Source of the DNA: Ditylenchus dipsaci
Taxonomy: Eukaryota; Nematoda; Chromadorea; Rhabditida; Anguinidae
NCBI GenBank assembly: GCA_004194705.1
Contig: SADC01000070.1
Span: 682,001-746,000 of the forward strand
Direction: 5' to 3'
DNA length: 64,000 bases
A model generated the notes under the pieces. It was not told the origin of the DNA. It did not search any database and was given only the letters and a program-made list of their open reading frames with translations. Positions within the stretch are counted from its first letter, which is position 1. Each line of letters starts with the position of its first letter. Both the position numbers and the translations under genes were made by a program. This document shows positions 1 to 10,197 of this stretch, piece by piece.

Positions 1-418
1 TTTTTACAAAAAAACAACAGGGGGCCAAGACATTTTTACAAAAAAAAACAACAGGGGACCAAGGTATTTTTACAAAAAAACAACAGGGGGGCCAAGGCAT
101 TTTCACAAAAAAACACCAGGGGGACCAAGACGTTTTTTACAAAAAACAACAGGGGGCCAAGGCATTTTTACAAAAAAAACAACAGGGGGACAAGGTATTT
201 TTACAAAAAACAACAGGGGACCAAGGCATATTTACAAAAAACAACAGGGGGGACCAAGGCATTTTTACAAAAAAACAACAGGGGACCAAGGCATATTTAC
301 AAAAAAAACAACAGGGGGACCAAGGCATTTTCACAAAAAAAACACCAGGAGGACCAAGGCATTTTTACAAAAAAACAACAGGAGGACCAAGCATTTTTAC
401 AAAAAAACAACAGGAGAA
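1..418. repeat. Tandem array, ~34-bp unit ending in GGGGGACCAAGG
   Basis: About twelve head-to-tail units of roughly 31-36 bp, each with an A-rich part (TTTTTACAAAAAAACAACAG) and a G-rich part (GGGGGACCAAGGCA). Units vary by single bases and by length of the A and G runs. The array is cut by the window start. A short open frame runs through it on the minus strand but is only the repeat translated (CCFFCK-type units), so it is not a gene. The same GGGGGACCAAGG word recurs singly elsewhere in the window. Confidence 0.9.
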
Positions 419-930
419 CAAGTTGTTTGGGAGCAACTGATTCTCCAGTAGCGCTGCAAGACTCTTGATCCTAAAATTTATATAAAAACTCTCAGCTCAG
501 TTTGCGCAACTTTGTGTTTCGAACGGTTAGATGATTTCACGTGTTTGGATAGTTCACAGTAGATTAGGATGATTTAAAGTGGTTTGAGGTGGCTTGTTCA
601 CAATAATAAATTTTTTTGGAGAGCAAAAAGGCCTTGATCTCCCCGTGGTTCTCGCAAATGACTAAATATGCTAAAAAGTTAGTTTAATCAATCTTTAAAT
701 TTACCTGTACAGAAATTCCAAATAGCAATCAATAAAAGCAGAGAACTAGCATAATATTGGGCTTGCTCATTTTTCAGAACAAAATACTTCTAGCAGAAAA
801 TCTAAAAACTCAGAAAATTAGCTATCACTTTGAAGTGCTTAAAAGTTTCGACAAAACTTTCTAAAACGGTGTGCATATTCTGAGATCGTGAAAGCCGAAG
901 TGCTAGCCACCTCCAAAGAGAATTTTTCTC
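419..930. other. Non-coding stretch, nothing recognised
   Basis: AT-rich sequence following the tandem array. I see no convincing exon, RNA gene or transposon end. Confidence 0.5.
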
Positions 931-1212
931 TTAGCCTAACTTTTTCGGTTCTCTTGGGTTTTTTTCAACCCAATCCATCGCAGTGTGGAATGTAGTGGTT
1001 TTTGTTCGCGAAGCAGCCAAATAATCTTGGTATTGTCGATAATTGTGAAATGGGTGAAAAATTAATTCAGTTGGCTTAGAGAAATATACTCTTTGGAGGG
1101 AGAGGGCTTCGGTCACTTGGGCGGTTTTTTCGAGGGCTTGATTCGAGGCCTCAACTTTCTTTGCTGCGAATTTTCGATAAATGGTATTGCATTCAACGAA
1201 ACAATGAATCAA
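931..1212 (-). CDS. Uncertain ORF, possible exon, unknown product
   Basis: A 93-codon minus-strand frame starting MIHCFVECNTIYRK. Composition is mixed rather than low-complexity (KKVEASNQALEKTAQ, DWVEKNPREPKK), which is mildly gene-like. I recognise no domain. A short stretch of the same DNA (gtgaaaaatt...actctttggaggg) recurs near 49035-49080, so it may belong to a dispersed repeat rather than a gene. Confidence 0.22.
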   Translation of the reverse strand: MIHCFVECNTIYRKFAAKKVEASNQALEKTAQVTEALSLQRVYFSKPTELIFHPFHNYRQYQDYLAASRTKTTTFHTAMDWVEKNPREPKKLG

Positions 1213-1582
1213 AAAATTTAAGGGCCTCGATACTTGAAATAAAATTCAAAATATTCTTAGAGCTGTTGAGTGTCGAAAAATGAACCACAAAACTCGAAAT
1301 TTCTCGAGTTCTTGAGTCTGAAATTCGAAATCTGGGGCTCGACTCGACAACCCTACCTCTAACAAATCAACAAGAACTTTCTTTTTTTCAAGGAATAGGA
1401 CCCGCAAACTTCCGAATGCTATCAAAAATATGCCTCCTCGAATTTCTGGGCTCTATGAGACAAACGGGGTAAGGCTTTCCCTGGTCCCCCCTGTTGGATT
1501 TTTTTCGTCATTTTTCAGGCTTAGATTTAGGCAAGAATAGACCAGCGTATGTTAGGAAGACTCAAGCATGTCTAAAATATCT

Positions 1583-2358
1583 TTGTCACTTGTTTACTTG
1601 GGGGGCTATTTTGGTCAACTATGAAGTGTTAGACGTTCTTCTAAGTAATTTTTATACGCTAAAACGATTAAAAAAAGTTGTTTCCCAACATTTTCCGTAT
1701 TCGGTTTAATTTTTCCGTAATCGGGTATTAAGGTATCCTACCGCGTTTTGGTCACTGGAGCTGGGCAAAAAGAGCCTCTAAATGCATTTTTGTTCAAGAA
1801 TCTTGCCCGGAATTTGTCTAAGGTAAGTGAGTGCGCGCATCTCCAATCAAACTTTGGTATGCATACATTTTTATGCATCCAGATCACTTTCGAGTGACTT
1901 GTGTCTAGGTTATGTGGTGTGCGCATCTCAACCCAAGCCCCATCCATGCATCTAGAGTCACTTTCGAGTGACTTGTGTCTATATGTGGGTGTGCGCATCT
2001 CAACCACAAGCAACCAAGCCCCTGCGCCCCTTCGGAGGCGCAGGGGCTTGGTTGGTTAGAGATGCGCGCACTCACTTACCTTAGACAAAATTCCGGCAAG
2101 ATTCTTGAACAAAAATGCATTTAGACACCTTTTTGCCGAGCTCTGTGACCAAAACGCGGTAGGATACCTCAATACCCGATATTTTAGCTTGGGACCTAAA
2201 CATTCGGTCAACTTATGGTAACCAAAATTTTTTTTGAAAACCTATTTTTTAGTGCGAAATTCTTAGAAACTACTTTTTCATCGGTTTTAGCGTATAAAAT
2301 TTACTTAGAAGATGTCTAAACACTATTCATAGTTGACCAAAAAAGAACCAACACAAAG
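1583..2358. mobile_element. FB1 foldback element, fullest copy
   Basis: A long imperfect inverted repeat. The outer arms carry a TATACGCTAAAACGAT-type word (about 1655 and inverted about 2290) and a TTGGTCAACTATGAAG word (1612 and inverted 2327). The core at 1733-2172 holds paired blocks: CCTACCGCGTTTTGGTCACTGGAGC, GAGATGCGCGCACTCACTTACCTTAGAC and AAATGCATTT, folding around the hairpin GCCCCTGCGCC/GGCGCAGGGGC near 2025. Nine other full or partial copies lie in this window. There is no coding capacity. It is a MITE-like element whose superfamily I cannot assign. Confidence 0.8.
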
Positions 2359-2755
2359 ACAGTAAATTTAATCTAACATGGCAAAAATTAATTTAGTTAA
2401 TGTAAATGAACAGATATCGTCGTTTCCTAGATTTATATCAAGTCAAAATGTCTATTTGACGCTAACCCTTGCAGCTTTTTATAGGACAATTCAGGTGGTT
2501 GGAAAATACAAACAACTGAGCCATTCGAATTTTTATCAATTGACATGAATGCCTTTGCAAATAAAATGCATAAATAACAAAAACTAACGCAAACATTGTC
2601 AAATTGAAATCCCTGCTGCATAATAAAAAGCATTTTTTTTAACATAAGTTTTGTAAAGAAGCAGCCTAATAACTTTTTTATGTTCACAATTCATTCGACA
2701 TATCAATTAAAAAGCCACACCTTTTATGTCTGCCAGTTATAAAAACTAAAAATTT
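2359..2755. other. Non-coding stretch, nothing recognised
   Basis: AT-rich sequence with only short chance ORFs on both strands. Confidence 0.45.
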
Positions 2756-2810
2756 GTATGCGAGTAAAAGAACTTACTTTGGAAATAAAAGTTAGAATAA
2801 ATCGAAAATT

Positions 2811-2925
2811 TGCATTTACATTTACATTGTATTGTGAAGACGTAAGTGTAAATGTAAATGTAAGTGTAAATGTTTTCGGTATTGTGAAGATACCTTACAT
2901 TTACACTCACAATTGTGATAGAGCC
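2811..2925. repeat. TGTAAATG/CATTTACA micro-repeat cluster
   Basis: Iterations of TTTACATTTACA and GTAAGTGTAAATG in both orientations, with a duplicated GTATTGTGAAGA separating them. The inverted arrangement suggests a small foldback insertion. The ORFs crossing it on both strands are by-products of the repeat. Confidence 0.6.
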
Positions 2926-3332
2926 ATAAAAAAATATCGAAGCGAGAATTTGAGTGTCGTTCTAAATAATCTGAATGCTCTTTTAAATTGATTTTCACTG
3001 AGAAAAGCAATCTAGGGATTGATAGAGGAGTAATTTTACTGCATTTTGGTACCAAAGACGTGTAAAAAAATGCAAATTTAGGGTGTCTTATGCAAAAATT
3101 AGATGGAAAACGCAAAAACCCATCTTTTTTACTCGGAAAAATGCCAGTTTTGCTTCAAACGGTCTCGTTCCGAAAATTCTGATTTTACAAAAATTGGTCT
3201 GACTTTTATGGTAGCTGAATAATATGAGCTACGTTTTGGTATAAAGATTGTACTAAAAAGACCGTGTTTTCGCAGTTTTCGTCCATCGTTTACTTCAATA
3301 TAATTTTCTCGTGTTTCTTTGCAGAAAGCTCT

Positions 3333-3485
3333 ATGGTGCAAACAAGACGTACTGCTGTGGTGCATAGGGAAGAAACAACAAAGCAATCTAGCAGTCCGAA
3401 AACTCCGAAAGCAACAGCAGCAGAAGTGGAAGCTAGAATTGCAAAGGAAAAGGCTTCTGCAAGAGCAAAAGCAGCGATGATCAAG
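3333..3485 (+). CDS. Gene 1, first coding exon
   Basis: Starts at ATG 3333, 8 nt after the acceptor TTTCTTTGCAG (ends 3324), and runs 51 codons to the donor AAG|GTAATC, phase 0. The product starts MVQTRRTAVVHREE and continues with an Ala/Glu/Lys-rich stretch (AAEVEARIAKEKASARAKAA) that looks helical and possibly coiled. An acceptor this close to the ATG suggests either a tiny 5' UTR exon or a spliced-leader acceptor. Confidence 0.6.
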
Positions 3486-3671
3486 GTAATCAAAAAGTTT
3501 GACTTATAAATTATAAGTTACAATTGTAATTCAGCAAGGGATAGACATTTTTGCACCAAATAATAAGTATGCAGCTTTCTGCGTGAATTTTTTCAAGAGC
3601 TCCACGTAATTTCAAAACAAGTGAGAAATAAATGCTTCTTCTGTTTAGCAAATATAAATCAAGTTCTTCAG

Positions 3672-3780
3672 TCTCGCCTTCTCCGACTCCGTCAAGCCAA
3701 GAATTTGGACTTCAACGAAAACTTTAAGATCGAATGCACCAAGCTTATTAGGACGAACGGTAAAAAGTTTCTGACATCAG
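3672..3780 (+). CDS. Gene 1, second coding exon
   Basis: Lies between acceptor TTCTTCAG (3664-3671) and donor CAG|GTAAAT. Reads in phase 0 from exon 1: SRLLRLRQAKNLDFN... then KIECTKLIRTNGKKF, ending with one base of the next codon. Basic and hydrophilic; no domain recognised. Confidence 0.55.
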
Positions 3781-3843
3781 GTAAATTTCACATACATTCT
3801 CTGCATTGACAACGATAACACGTTGAGGACAACTTGCTGCTAG

Positions 3844-4259
3844 AGAGCTTCAATGTGCGCTGCTCTCACAAATTGATTGCAGGAGTATGCTCTTTATATT
3901 TACAACTTGGTATTTCTCTAAAATACCCTCCTTCCAAATGCTCTACTTTGAGGTCTGTATCTCGAGCAGAGAATATTTTGCCAATGTTTTACGTTTTCTT
4001 AACTCACGAGCTCTACCGATTCCACTTTTTATAATTTCACCCAAAATCTCGAATGAATTCAAATTTTCTGAAATTGGATTTGAATAAATAGCGCTATTTT
4101 AGAGAAATAGTACCAATCAATTTTCAGCCATGTCAGTGATTCGGATATGTTCTTATCGAAAATGCTCTATGTGTGCTAGGAAACGGATGCTTTATTGATC
4201 GTGATCTTGCATTGGAAGTTGTAAAACTCGCAAACAGAGCCAAAAGACAGCTGAGTAAG
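3844..4259 (+). CDS. Gene 1, middle exons (boundaries uncertain)
   Basis: Two coding pieces joined by an uncertain intron. From 3844 (after CTGCTAG) the phase-1 frame reads ESFNVRCSHKLIAGVCSLYLQL up to 3909 (CTTG|GTATTT). From about 4180 it reads NGCFIDRDLALEVVKLANRAK up to 4259 (AAG|GTATTT). The open frame extends back from 4180 to about 4140 (VLIENALCVLG) but then meets TGA at 4137 just after a TTTTCAG acceptor. Either the acceptor is CTAG at 4178-4179, or a one-base change has broken the exon start. Confidence 0.4.
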
Positions 4260-4331
4260 GTATTTGTGATCCATACCTCCAGGTTTGTGGCAAAACAAAT
4301 GCGCTCTTGCACAAATCAGATCAAAATTTAG

Positions 4332-4374
4332 ATCAATATTCTCGAGCCCTTGGCTGTCATCAGCCGTGATGAAG
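4332..4374 (+). CDS. Gene 1, short exon
   Basis: 43 nt between acceptor AAATTTAG and donor GAAG|GTTCTG, phase 0 in and phase 1 out, reading INILEPLAVISRDE. The following intron is only 38 nt and ends TTTATTTCAG. Phase agreement with both neighbours is the main support. Confidence 0.5.
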
Positions 4375-4412
4375 GTTCTGCTAATGAAAATATGAGCGAT
4401 GTTTTATTTCAG

Positions 4413-5848
4413 TTGACAATCCGCTCTGGTGTCTCAAATGTCAGTTCCGCTATTCTCTTCGAAACCGTCCTTACATCGTGAATAGTGTAGTTCACGGTCG
4501 GTTAATTTGGCCTCACCCGGTTATTGGTTAACCGGATTTCAGCGTACCCGGTTATCGGTCGGTTAGTCAAATACCGTTCGATTTTTAGGAAAAGGCTGCT
4601 TAACACTTGAATTTCATACTATTTCAAAACTACAGTTGAGTTTCGGTACAATCAATTACCTTGAGAGCGATTCTAAAGCATGTCTTTTTTAAGTTAGTCA
4701 TTTTATTTGATCATTTTATTTGGATGTTATATCGAATTTGAACTGTACTTAACCCTTCACTGTACATTAGTCTTCTGGCTATTAAGAGAAATAATCTGTA
4801 TATTGGAGGTTTTCTTGGCACCGTTATTTTTTCATTTTTTTACCCGACATGTTATATACTATTCGACTACAATTTGATAGCTAAGCAATATGTTCTCAGA
4901 TGTCAAGCTCGATTTATGATTAAAAAATGTGTTATGGCTTTTTATTGCAAAAAGTTTCAGCTTAAATCGGTGTTGACCAATTTTTAAGAGGTATACCACC
5001 GACTGGACACAAAAACTGATTGGATACACCGATTGGATACACTGACAATCGGATACAATGGTGGATACATTGACGATTGGATACACTAATTACTGAATTT
5101 TACCTAAGAGTGGATTGATATAACAAACTTTTTTTCAGCCCTTATATGACCCATAGTAATTGGCACCTATCCCTATCTAGAATTATACGTAGCACCGGTT
5201 TGGAGCTACTTGGTGTTTTGGGTTAAAATTTATACACTCAAGGCTTCGGCTAGTTTTAGGCGCAATGTAGCCAGCGTACGTTAGGGTGACTGAATTTTTT
5301 ATGCGTACTTAATTAATGAAAGGCAATGAATGGGAGCTCTAATGATATATTGCAAAAGAAAAATTCCAGAATTGAATATTGTGAACGTTTCCCAAATATT
5401 CCAGTTCTGGAATATTTTGAGAAACGACTATTCACCGAAAAAAGTCAGAAAAGGGTATTACTGTTTGGCCTAAAAAAAAGTTTGAAAGCACAAATTAAAT
5501 TAACTGGGTTCGAAAAATTACATTTTCAGTCAAAATACCCCTCTAAAGTCTGTCTTCCTTTGAAATTTCGAATATTTTAGAAAAATGATCGCTTGCTCGA
5601 AGGCCCATTCTATCCAGTGCATTAACCGGAATAACCGAATGGATTCGGTTATCGGTTAACGGTTTTTTCAAACCGGTTATTCGGTCGGTTAATTTTGGCA
5701 AAAAACCCGGTCGGTCGGTCAACCGACCGCGAACTACCCTAGTCGTGAAGATGAAAAGTGGTGCTCATCTCATAGCTTTGGCAGATGATATTGTCGATCG
5801 AGTTTTCATGTACCCTGACAGAAGCATTTCAGAATTTACTCTGAGACA
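4413..5848 (+). CDS. Gene 1, exon interrupted by the hAT element
   Basis: The exon begins after TTTTATTTCAG and reads DNPLWCLKCQFRYSLRN... up to ATC GTG AA at 4482. It resumes at G5750 in the same frame (KMKSGAHLIALADD, then MYPDRSISEFTL), ending 5848 at CA|GTAGGC, phase 2. The sequence on either side of the transposon belongs to one uninterrupted frame once the element and one 8-bp target copy are discounted. This shows the insertion is more recent than the gene. Confidence 0.62.
4483..5741. mobile_element. hAT-like element with iterated GGTTAACCGG word, inserted in gene 1
   Basis: Ends are TAGTGTAGTTCACGGTCGGTT and, inverted, TAGGGTAGTTCGCGGTCGGTT. Flanking octamers are ATCGTGAA (4475-4482) and GTCGTGAA (5742-5749), 7 of 8 identical, as for a hAT target duplication. 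Both subterminal regions (4500-4580 and 5630-5735) repeat CCGGTTATCGGTTAACCG-type words, inverted between ends. No transposase frame is recognisable inside, so it is non-autonomous. Around 5010-5090 lies a smaller iteration of GGATACACTGA. Confidence 0.8.
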
Positions 5849-5960
5849 GTAGGCGAAATCGGATGATTAGTGGATTGCAGAGTAAGCAGGCATATCAAGT
5901 CAGAGAAATAGAAGAAAAAATTCTTCATAAAATTTCCAATATTCATATGTTTTTGTTCAG

Positions 5961-6018
5961 TATCGAGATCGTTTGCAAGGTCGACAAGGAATCGTTGAAA
6001 TCAACATTTCGCTTTTGA
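5961..6018 (+). CDS. Gene 1, terminal exon
   Basis: Follows acceptor TTTTTGTTCAG, enters in phase 2 and reads IEIVCKVDKESLKSTFRF then TGA at 6016-6018. AATAAA follows 68 nt later. The frame matches the preceding donor. Confidence 0.55.
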
Positions 6019-6342
6019 GTTGTTGTGACCAAAAATCAGGGCTAAGTACAGTATCGGGACAGGAGTTCGTCAAATATGACCAAAAAATAAATAAATTTGA
6101 AAATGTTGCTTGTGAAATCTTGACGTTTTGTTTAAGTTAAACTGAACACAAATTCGAGTTTTGAAACCGTGGGGCGGGATATATTTCAGTAGCGTCAGAT
6201 TTTCGACCTCACATGATCAGAGCCTCAGATTTAAAGACCGGTAAAATAGGCATTTGGTCATTGTGTGAAATTCCTTGAATCCGCGGTTTTAGTATTTTCT
6301 AATTTTCAGGCAATATTGTCTTACTTTTTCAAATAGGATAGT

Positions 6343-6582
6343 CACACCATTCTGACCGTCAATTTAGACCGTTGATAAATTTATCAGTTCGATCGCTAAC
6401 ACAATATACCGAACTGTTTTTTTTTCAAGCCAACTGTTGCTTATTGGTCAGTGATCCACATCGTATAGTAATCATCAAAATTGCGGTCAAAACAATCAAT
6501 TTGTCAACGGTCAAAATCGGTCACGGTCAAAGGTCTTGACGGTCAAATTATGCTGACGGTCAAAATGGTGATGGTCAATCGT
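6343..6582. mobile_element. Small inverted-repeat element with iterated GACGGTCAAA word
   Basis: Left end CACACCATTCTGACCGTCAA, right end TGACGGTCAAAATGGTGATGG, which pair as inverted repeats. Between 6500 and 6575 the word ACGGTCAAA is repeated five or six times. About 240 bp, no coding capacity. Confidence 0.6.
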
Positions 6583-6778
6583 ACGCCACCACGATTGCTC
6601 AAAGAAGTTGGTCCAGTACGCATTTATTTGTAAGCGTCGTTTTATACTATGAGTTCATAATTTTTATTGATATAAGCACTACGTTTGCTAAGCGATAGGT
6701 CTCACTGTTGAAATTTTTCAGGGGAATTGGAATGAAAATGTTTGATGATTTTCAAAAAAATTTACACAGCCAAACATC

Positions 6779-6925
6779 GGATATAAGCCACCCCCCCCCA
6801 AGTTCATTAAAGTAAATTTGCTACAAAAAAATTTGAAACAAAAAGAATATTGCCACAAAAAAGTAAATTTGCAACAAAAAAATTTGGCTACAAAAAAAGT
6901 AAATTTGTCACAGAAAAAAAAGATA
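6779..6925. repeat. C-tract followed by CAAAAAAGTAAATTTG repeats
   Basis: A C10 tract is followed by five or so diverged units of ACAAAAAAGTAAATTTG. The units resemble, on the other strand, those at 55190-55440 (TTTTTGTGGCTAATTTA). The cover ORFs are repeat by-products. Confidence 0.55.
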
Positions 6926-7179
6926 AACCTTTGGGTAACAGGTCGAGGTGCACAGATAAGGTGCCTGGCCGGTACCAAGGCATGGTGACAGGTTCAAAAC
7001 CTGCTGCAGTATACATTATCATTTACCTTGAAGATATTACTTAGTGTAGGTGGAAATTTTAGGCGGGGTAAGTTTAAGGGGTTCGCGGATAAGGGGTAAG
7101 TTCTCCGTTAACGGTCATGTGTCACTACTACAGCTATATTCATATACAGTCTGGAATATTCCCAGATAGGTTTCCAAAT

Positions 7180-7596
7180 TTACTTATATCTAAATATTGT
7201 ACTTGGCACGACTTCGTCGCGTGCAAGTTCGAATTTTTTCGGATGTTTTTGACTTCCAAATCCCTGTAACTCAGTTTGTGATAATAATAATAATAATAAT
7301 GTAGGTGTAGATGTATCGGAAAGCTTAAATCTACGGACAATTCTGCGTCGAATGGGTATATACATGCATATCGGAGGATTACGCAACAGGGCTGTGCGCG
7401 TGACACAGGATTTTGTGTCCGCAATTTTCAAGTAATTTTTTTTCACATTTTTGACTTTGAGATAACTTTTACCCTGTTTTTGATGCAAAAGTAGGGATTG
7501 GTGTATTGGAAAGGTTAAATCTACGGACTTTCCTCTTACTAATGCGCATAAACACGTATATAAAAATGACCCTGAGACGCTATGCAAGTGGCACAA
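7180..7596 (-). repeat. Diverged tandem duplication of ~200 bp with a minus-strand ORF
   Basis: Two neighbouring segments (about 7206-7420 and 7425-7605) share the order cacgactt/cacaggatt..., TTTTTGACTT, GGAAAGSTTAAATCTACGGAC and a tail of CGCATA/GACGC. A 138-codon minus-strand frame spans both and repeats KSVDLTFPIH / RRFKLSDTS-like blocks. I recognise no protein family. A GTAATAATAATAATAAT run sits inside the first unit. Gene status is doubtful. Confidence 0.4.
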
Positions 7597-8141
7597 GATT
7601 TCTTGGCAAGTAATTTTTAGGGGAAAACTTTGGTCTTTTTTTGGAGGGAGCGCTGAACTAAGAGTGGCGTGTGATTTTTGTAAGACAGTATTTTATAACG
7701 CGATGGGTTTCATTAACACAATTTGATAAGAAAAATTGTTTAAGATTCTGCTGATAGATTCTAAATATGAAAATTGTGTTGTTAAATTATAACTTTGAAA
7801 CCCGTCAAACAGTTTTATTAAAAATTTATGAATAAATTCTGTTATAGCATGAAACCTTCTGGCTAGTAAGTTAGTGTTTCATCAAGCAACCATCAGAAAT
7901 GTTTTTTCATCAAAGACTTCGTTAAGAGACTTTTTGCAGATTCTTGTAGAGCACCCCGAAGTTATATAACTAAGTGCTGCAGATGACTGCCCTACGACTC
8001 GATACACATTATGACTCGATACAACGACTCGATACAATTACGACTCGATACAACGACTCGATACAATTACGACTCGATACAACGACTCGATACACTTTCT
8101 CAAATTCAAACATTTATTCAACTGAAATCAAATAACACCAG

Positions 8142-8792
8142 GGGTCCGCGACAATTGACCGCCTGGACAATTGACCGCCTGGACAATTGACCGCCTGGAC
8201 AATTGACCGCCTGGCCGATTGACCTGGGCCGGGCCGTTTGACCCCCGTGGCTTTTTGACTACTTAGACGCTAAAACGATAAAGACGTCGTTTCCGACCAC
8301 TTTCTTTCGTTTTGACTTTTCTAGATTTTCTACCTGCCTGCTGCCTTCGGCAGGCAACCTAATTCAATAGGATATTGGAATCGAAATTTATGTTCCATGA
8401 AAAATAACTCTGTTAACTGTGAAATAAGTACTTTCATTAGTTCTGATGTATTTCAAAGGGACGCCTCGGTCGGTCATTTCATGCTTTCAAAAACTGAAAA
8501 CAATCATGATTTAATATAATATTTTGGAAATATCACCGACCGAGGCGTCCCGTTCAGGTTAATTATTACGAATGAAGATACTCATTCCACAGTTAAGGAG
8601 GCATAACTGAATTTTTATCGTTTCAGCGCTTGTTAGGAAGCCCCTTTGGGGTACATGGTCCGATAAGGGCTGACCCTTTGGGGGTACATGGTCAAAAAGT
8701 CAACACATAGTCAAAAAGCCACGGGGGTCAAACGGCCCAGGCGGTCAATTGTCCGGCGGTCAATTGTCCAGGCGGTCAATTGTCCTGCTCCC
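8142..8792. mobile_element. hAT-like element with iterated GACAATTGACCGCCTG word (inner shell)
   Basis: Left end GGGTCCGCGACAATTGACCG, right end inverted GGGAGCAGGACAATTGACCG. It is flanked by a perfect octamer AACACCAG (8134-8141 and 8793-8800). The word GACAATTGACCGCCTG is repeated four times at the left and three times, inverted, at the right. Internal pairs (ACGATAAAGACG / CGTTTCAGCGC, GTTAACTGTGAAA / CCACAGTTAAG) show the interior is a degraded palindrome as well. Confidence 0.82.
8459..8552. repeat. Hairpin, arms GGGACGCCTCGGTCGGT
   Basis: Inverted repeats GGGACGCCTCGGTCGGTCAT...ATCACCGACCGAGGCGTCCC with a ~45-bp AT-rich loop, at the centre of the nest above. Possibly a third, smaller MITE. 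Confidence 0.65.
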
Positions 8793-9094
8793 AACACCAG
8801 TGAAACAAAACGAAAACAAATCAACGAAACAAAGGAATATTAGCAGGGTTTTAAATCAAGATGTTTTCAAAAGAGCTTTAAAAAGTGTATCGAGTCGTTG
8901 TATCGATCGTAATTGTATCGAGTCGTTGTATCGAGTGATAATGTGTATCGAGTCGTTGGTATACCGCTGCAGATATGTCCAGGCCCTTCGAAAAATTAGG
9001 TACAAATGGCAACCTTGAAATTACCGAAAACCCATGATATCATGCTCGATGATATAACTGGTACCAGGATTCTAGCCTACTTTGAGTGTCTGCT

Positions 9095-10197
9095 ATAGGG
9101 TGTCGGCCGGCCGAAATTTTCGGCCGGCCAAGCCGAGCCGAAAGCCGGAAACCGAAATTTTCGGCCGGCCGAGCCGAGCCGAAAGCCGAAAACCGAAATT
9201 TTCGGCCGGCCGAGCCGAGCCGAAAGCCGAAAACCGAAATTTTCGGCCGGCCGAGCCGAAAACCGAAATTTTCGGCGCCGAGCCGAGCCGAAAGCCGAAA
9301 TTTTCGGCCATGACTAGTATTCAACGTCTTTGCATTGTGAAATAATTTATTTTTCTTCTATGCATAGTAAAAGTCTAGAATGCTTAAATGAAACTAGGCT
9401 TAGGCTGGATTTGGATAATTATCCCATTTTCGGACATGTGAATCTCCATTCACCGCAAAAATAGCATTTTTCGTAAAAACGTAAAAAGCAAACATGGGTT
9501 TTTACCCACCACTTTCTTCTAAAAATGCAATAAAAATGAGAGTTACTCATCAAAAGTGGCAATTAATTTTTTAGACTGAAAAAACAACAGGGGGGACCAA
9601 GGCAGTTTTTTTGAATTTTACGCAAAAATTTGCTTAAAATTCAAAAAAACTGCCTTTCCCCCTGTTGTTTTTTCAGTCCAAAAAATTAATTGCCACTTTT
9701 GATGATTAACTCTCATCTTTTATTGCATTTTTAAAAGAAAGTAGTGGGTAAAACCCATGTTTGCTTTTTACGTTTTTACGAAAAATGCTATTTTTGCGGT
9801 GAATGGAGATTCACATGTCGAAAATGGGATAATTATCCCAAATCCAGCCCAAGCCTAAATAAAACTCTTTGGACAAACAAAAAATTATTAAACACCCACA
9901 TACAACACTCGCACACAACACTTGACACACACTTGAATTGACACACACAAGGCTAAAGAATGAGCGAAAGGAAAACTAAGCAAAAACGGGAGCAAACAGA
10001 GAAAATTATTTTTTCTTTTTAAAATTTTCGACCGCCGAGTCGAGCCGAAATCCGAAAACCGAAATTTTCGGCCGGCCGAGCCGAGCCGAAAGCCGAAAAC
10101 CGAAATTTTCGGCCGGCGAGCCGAGCCGAAAGCCGAAAACCGAAAAAATATCGGTTTTCGGCCGGAAAAGCCGAAAATCGGCCGGCCGACAACGCTA
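9095..10197. mobile_element. hAT-like element with iterated CGGCCGGCCGAAAATTTCGG word
   Basis: Ends TAGGGTGTCGGCCGGCCGA and, inverted, TAGCGTTGTCGGCCGGCCGA. The left arm (9103-9310) has five units built from GGCCGGCCGAGCCGAGCCGAAAG and CCGAAATTTTC; the right arm (10026-10190) has three to four inverted ones. I do not find a clear 8-bp target duplication. Overlapping ORFs on both strands (EIFGRPSRAESRKP repeats) are artefacts of the repeat. It holds a nested foldback at 9395-9857. Confidence 0.7.
9395..9857. mobile_element. 463-bp foldback element centred on GGGGGACCAAGG
   Basis: Near-perfect inverted repeat: TAGGCTTAGGCTGGATTTGGATA... pairs with ...ATCCCAAATCCAGCCCAAGCCTA. At its centre (9575-9670) the arms carry CAACAGGGGGGACCAAGGCAG and its complement, the same word as the tandem array at 1-418. 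Confidence 0.8.

Larger units (their letters stand above)
3325..6100 (+). pseudogene. Gene 1: multi-exon basic protein, coding exon split by a hAT element
   Basis: I do not recognise the protein. Exons I can support: 3325-3485, 3672-3780, about 3844-3909, about 4180-4259, 4332-4374, 4413-4482 continuing at 5750-5848, and 5961-6018 with stop TGA. Each junction is GT...AG. Phases agree at 1-2 (phase 0), 4-5 (0), 5-6 (1) and 6-7 (2). Introns are 186, 63, about 270, 72, 38 and 112 nt. AATAAA lies at 6086-6091. The N-terminus is basic and Ala/Lys/Glu-rich, helix-like. The C-terminal part contains a Cys-x2-Cys (WCLKC). The hAT insertion at 4483-5741 puts stops in the frame, so this copy should be null unless the insertion is polymorphic. 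The exon 3-4 junction is uncertain. Confidence 0.6.
7985..8965. mobile_element. hAT-like element with iterated ACTCGATACAACG word (outer shell of a nest)
   Basis: The left end repeats GACTCGATACAACGACTCGAT (7995-8095) and the right end has the inverted form TATCGAGTCGTTGTATCGAG (8885-8960). Both flanks show GCTGCAGAT (7976-7984 and 8966-8974), a plausible target duplication. It carries a second complete element (8142-8792). No transposase seen. Confidence 0.7.

Noticed and set aside
137..334. Minus-strand 65-codon ORF
   Set aside because: It is the 34-bp tandem array translated; the Cys/Phe/Pro pattern simply follows the repeat.
1..418. CRISPR-like array
   Set aside because: Units are contiguous diverged tandem repeats with no constant repeat/variable spacer alternation, in a eukaryotic setting.
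3129..3493. Minus-strand ORFs over gene 1 exon 1
   Set aside because: Antisense shadows of the Ala/Lys/Glu-rich exon; they span its splice sites.
6928..7012. Possible tRNA (GACAGGTTCAAAACCTG T-arm-like stem)
   Set aside because: Only the T arm pairs; no acceptor stem or anticodon arm could be drawn.
9082..9345. Overlapping ORFs on both strands rich in Arg/Pro/Phe
   Set aside because: Created by the CGGCCGGCCGAAAATTTCGG words of the element at 9095; no independent coding signal.
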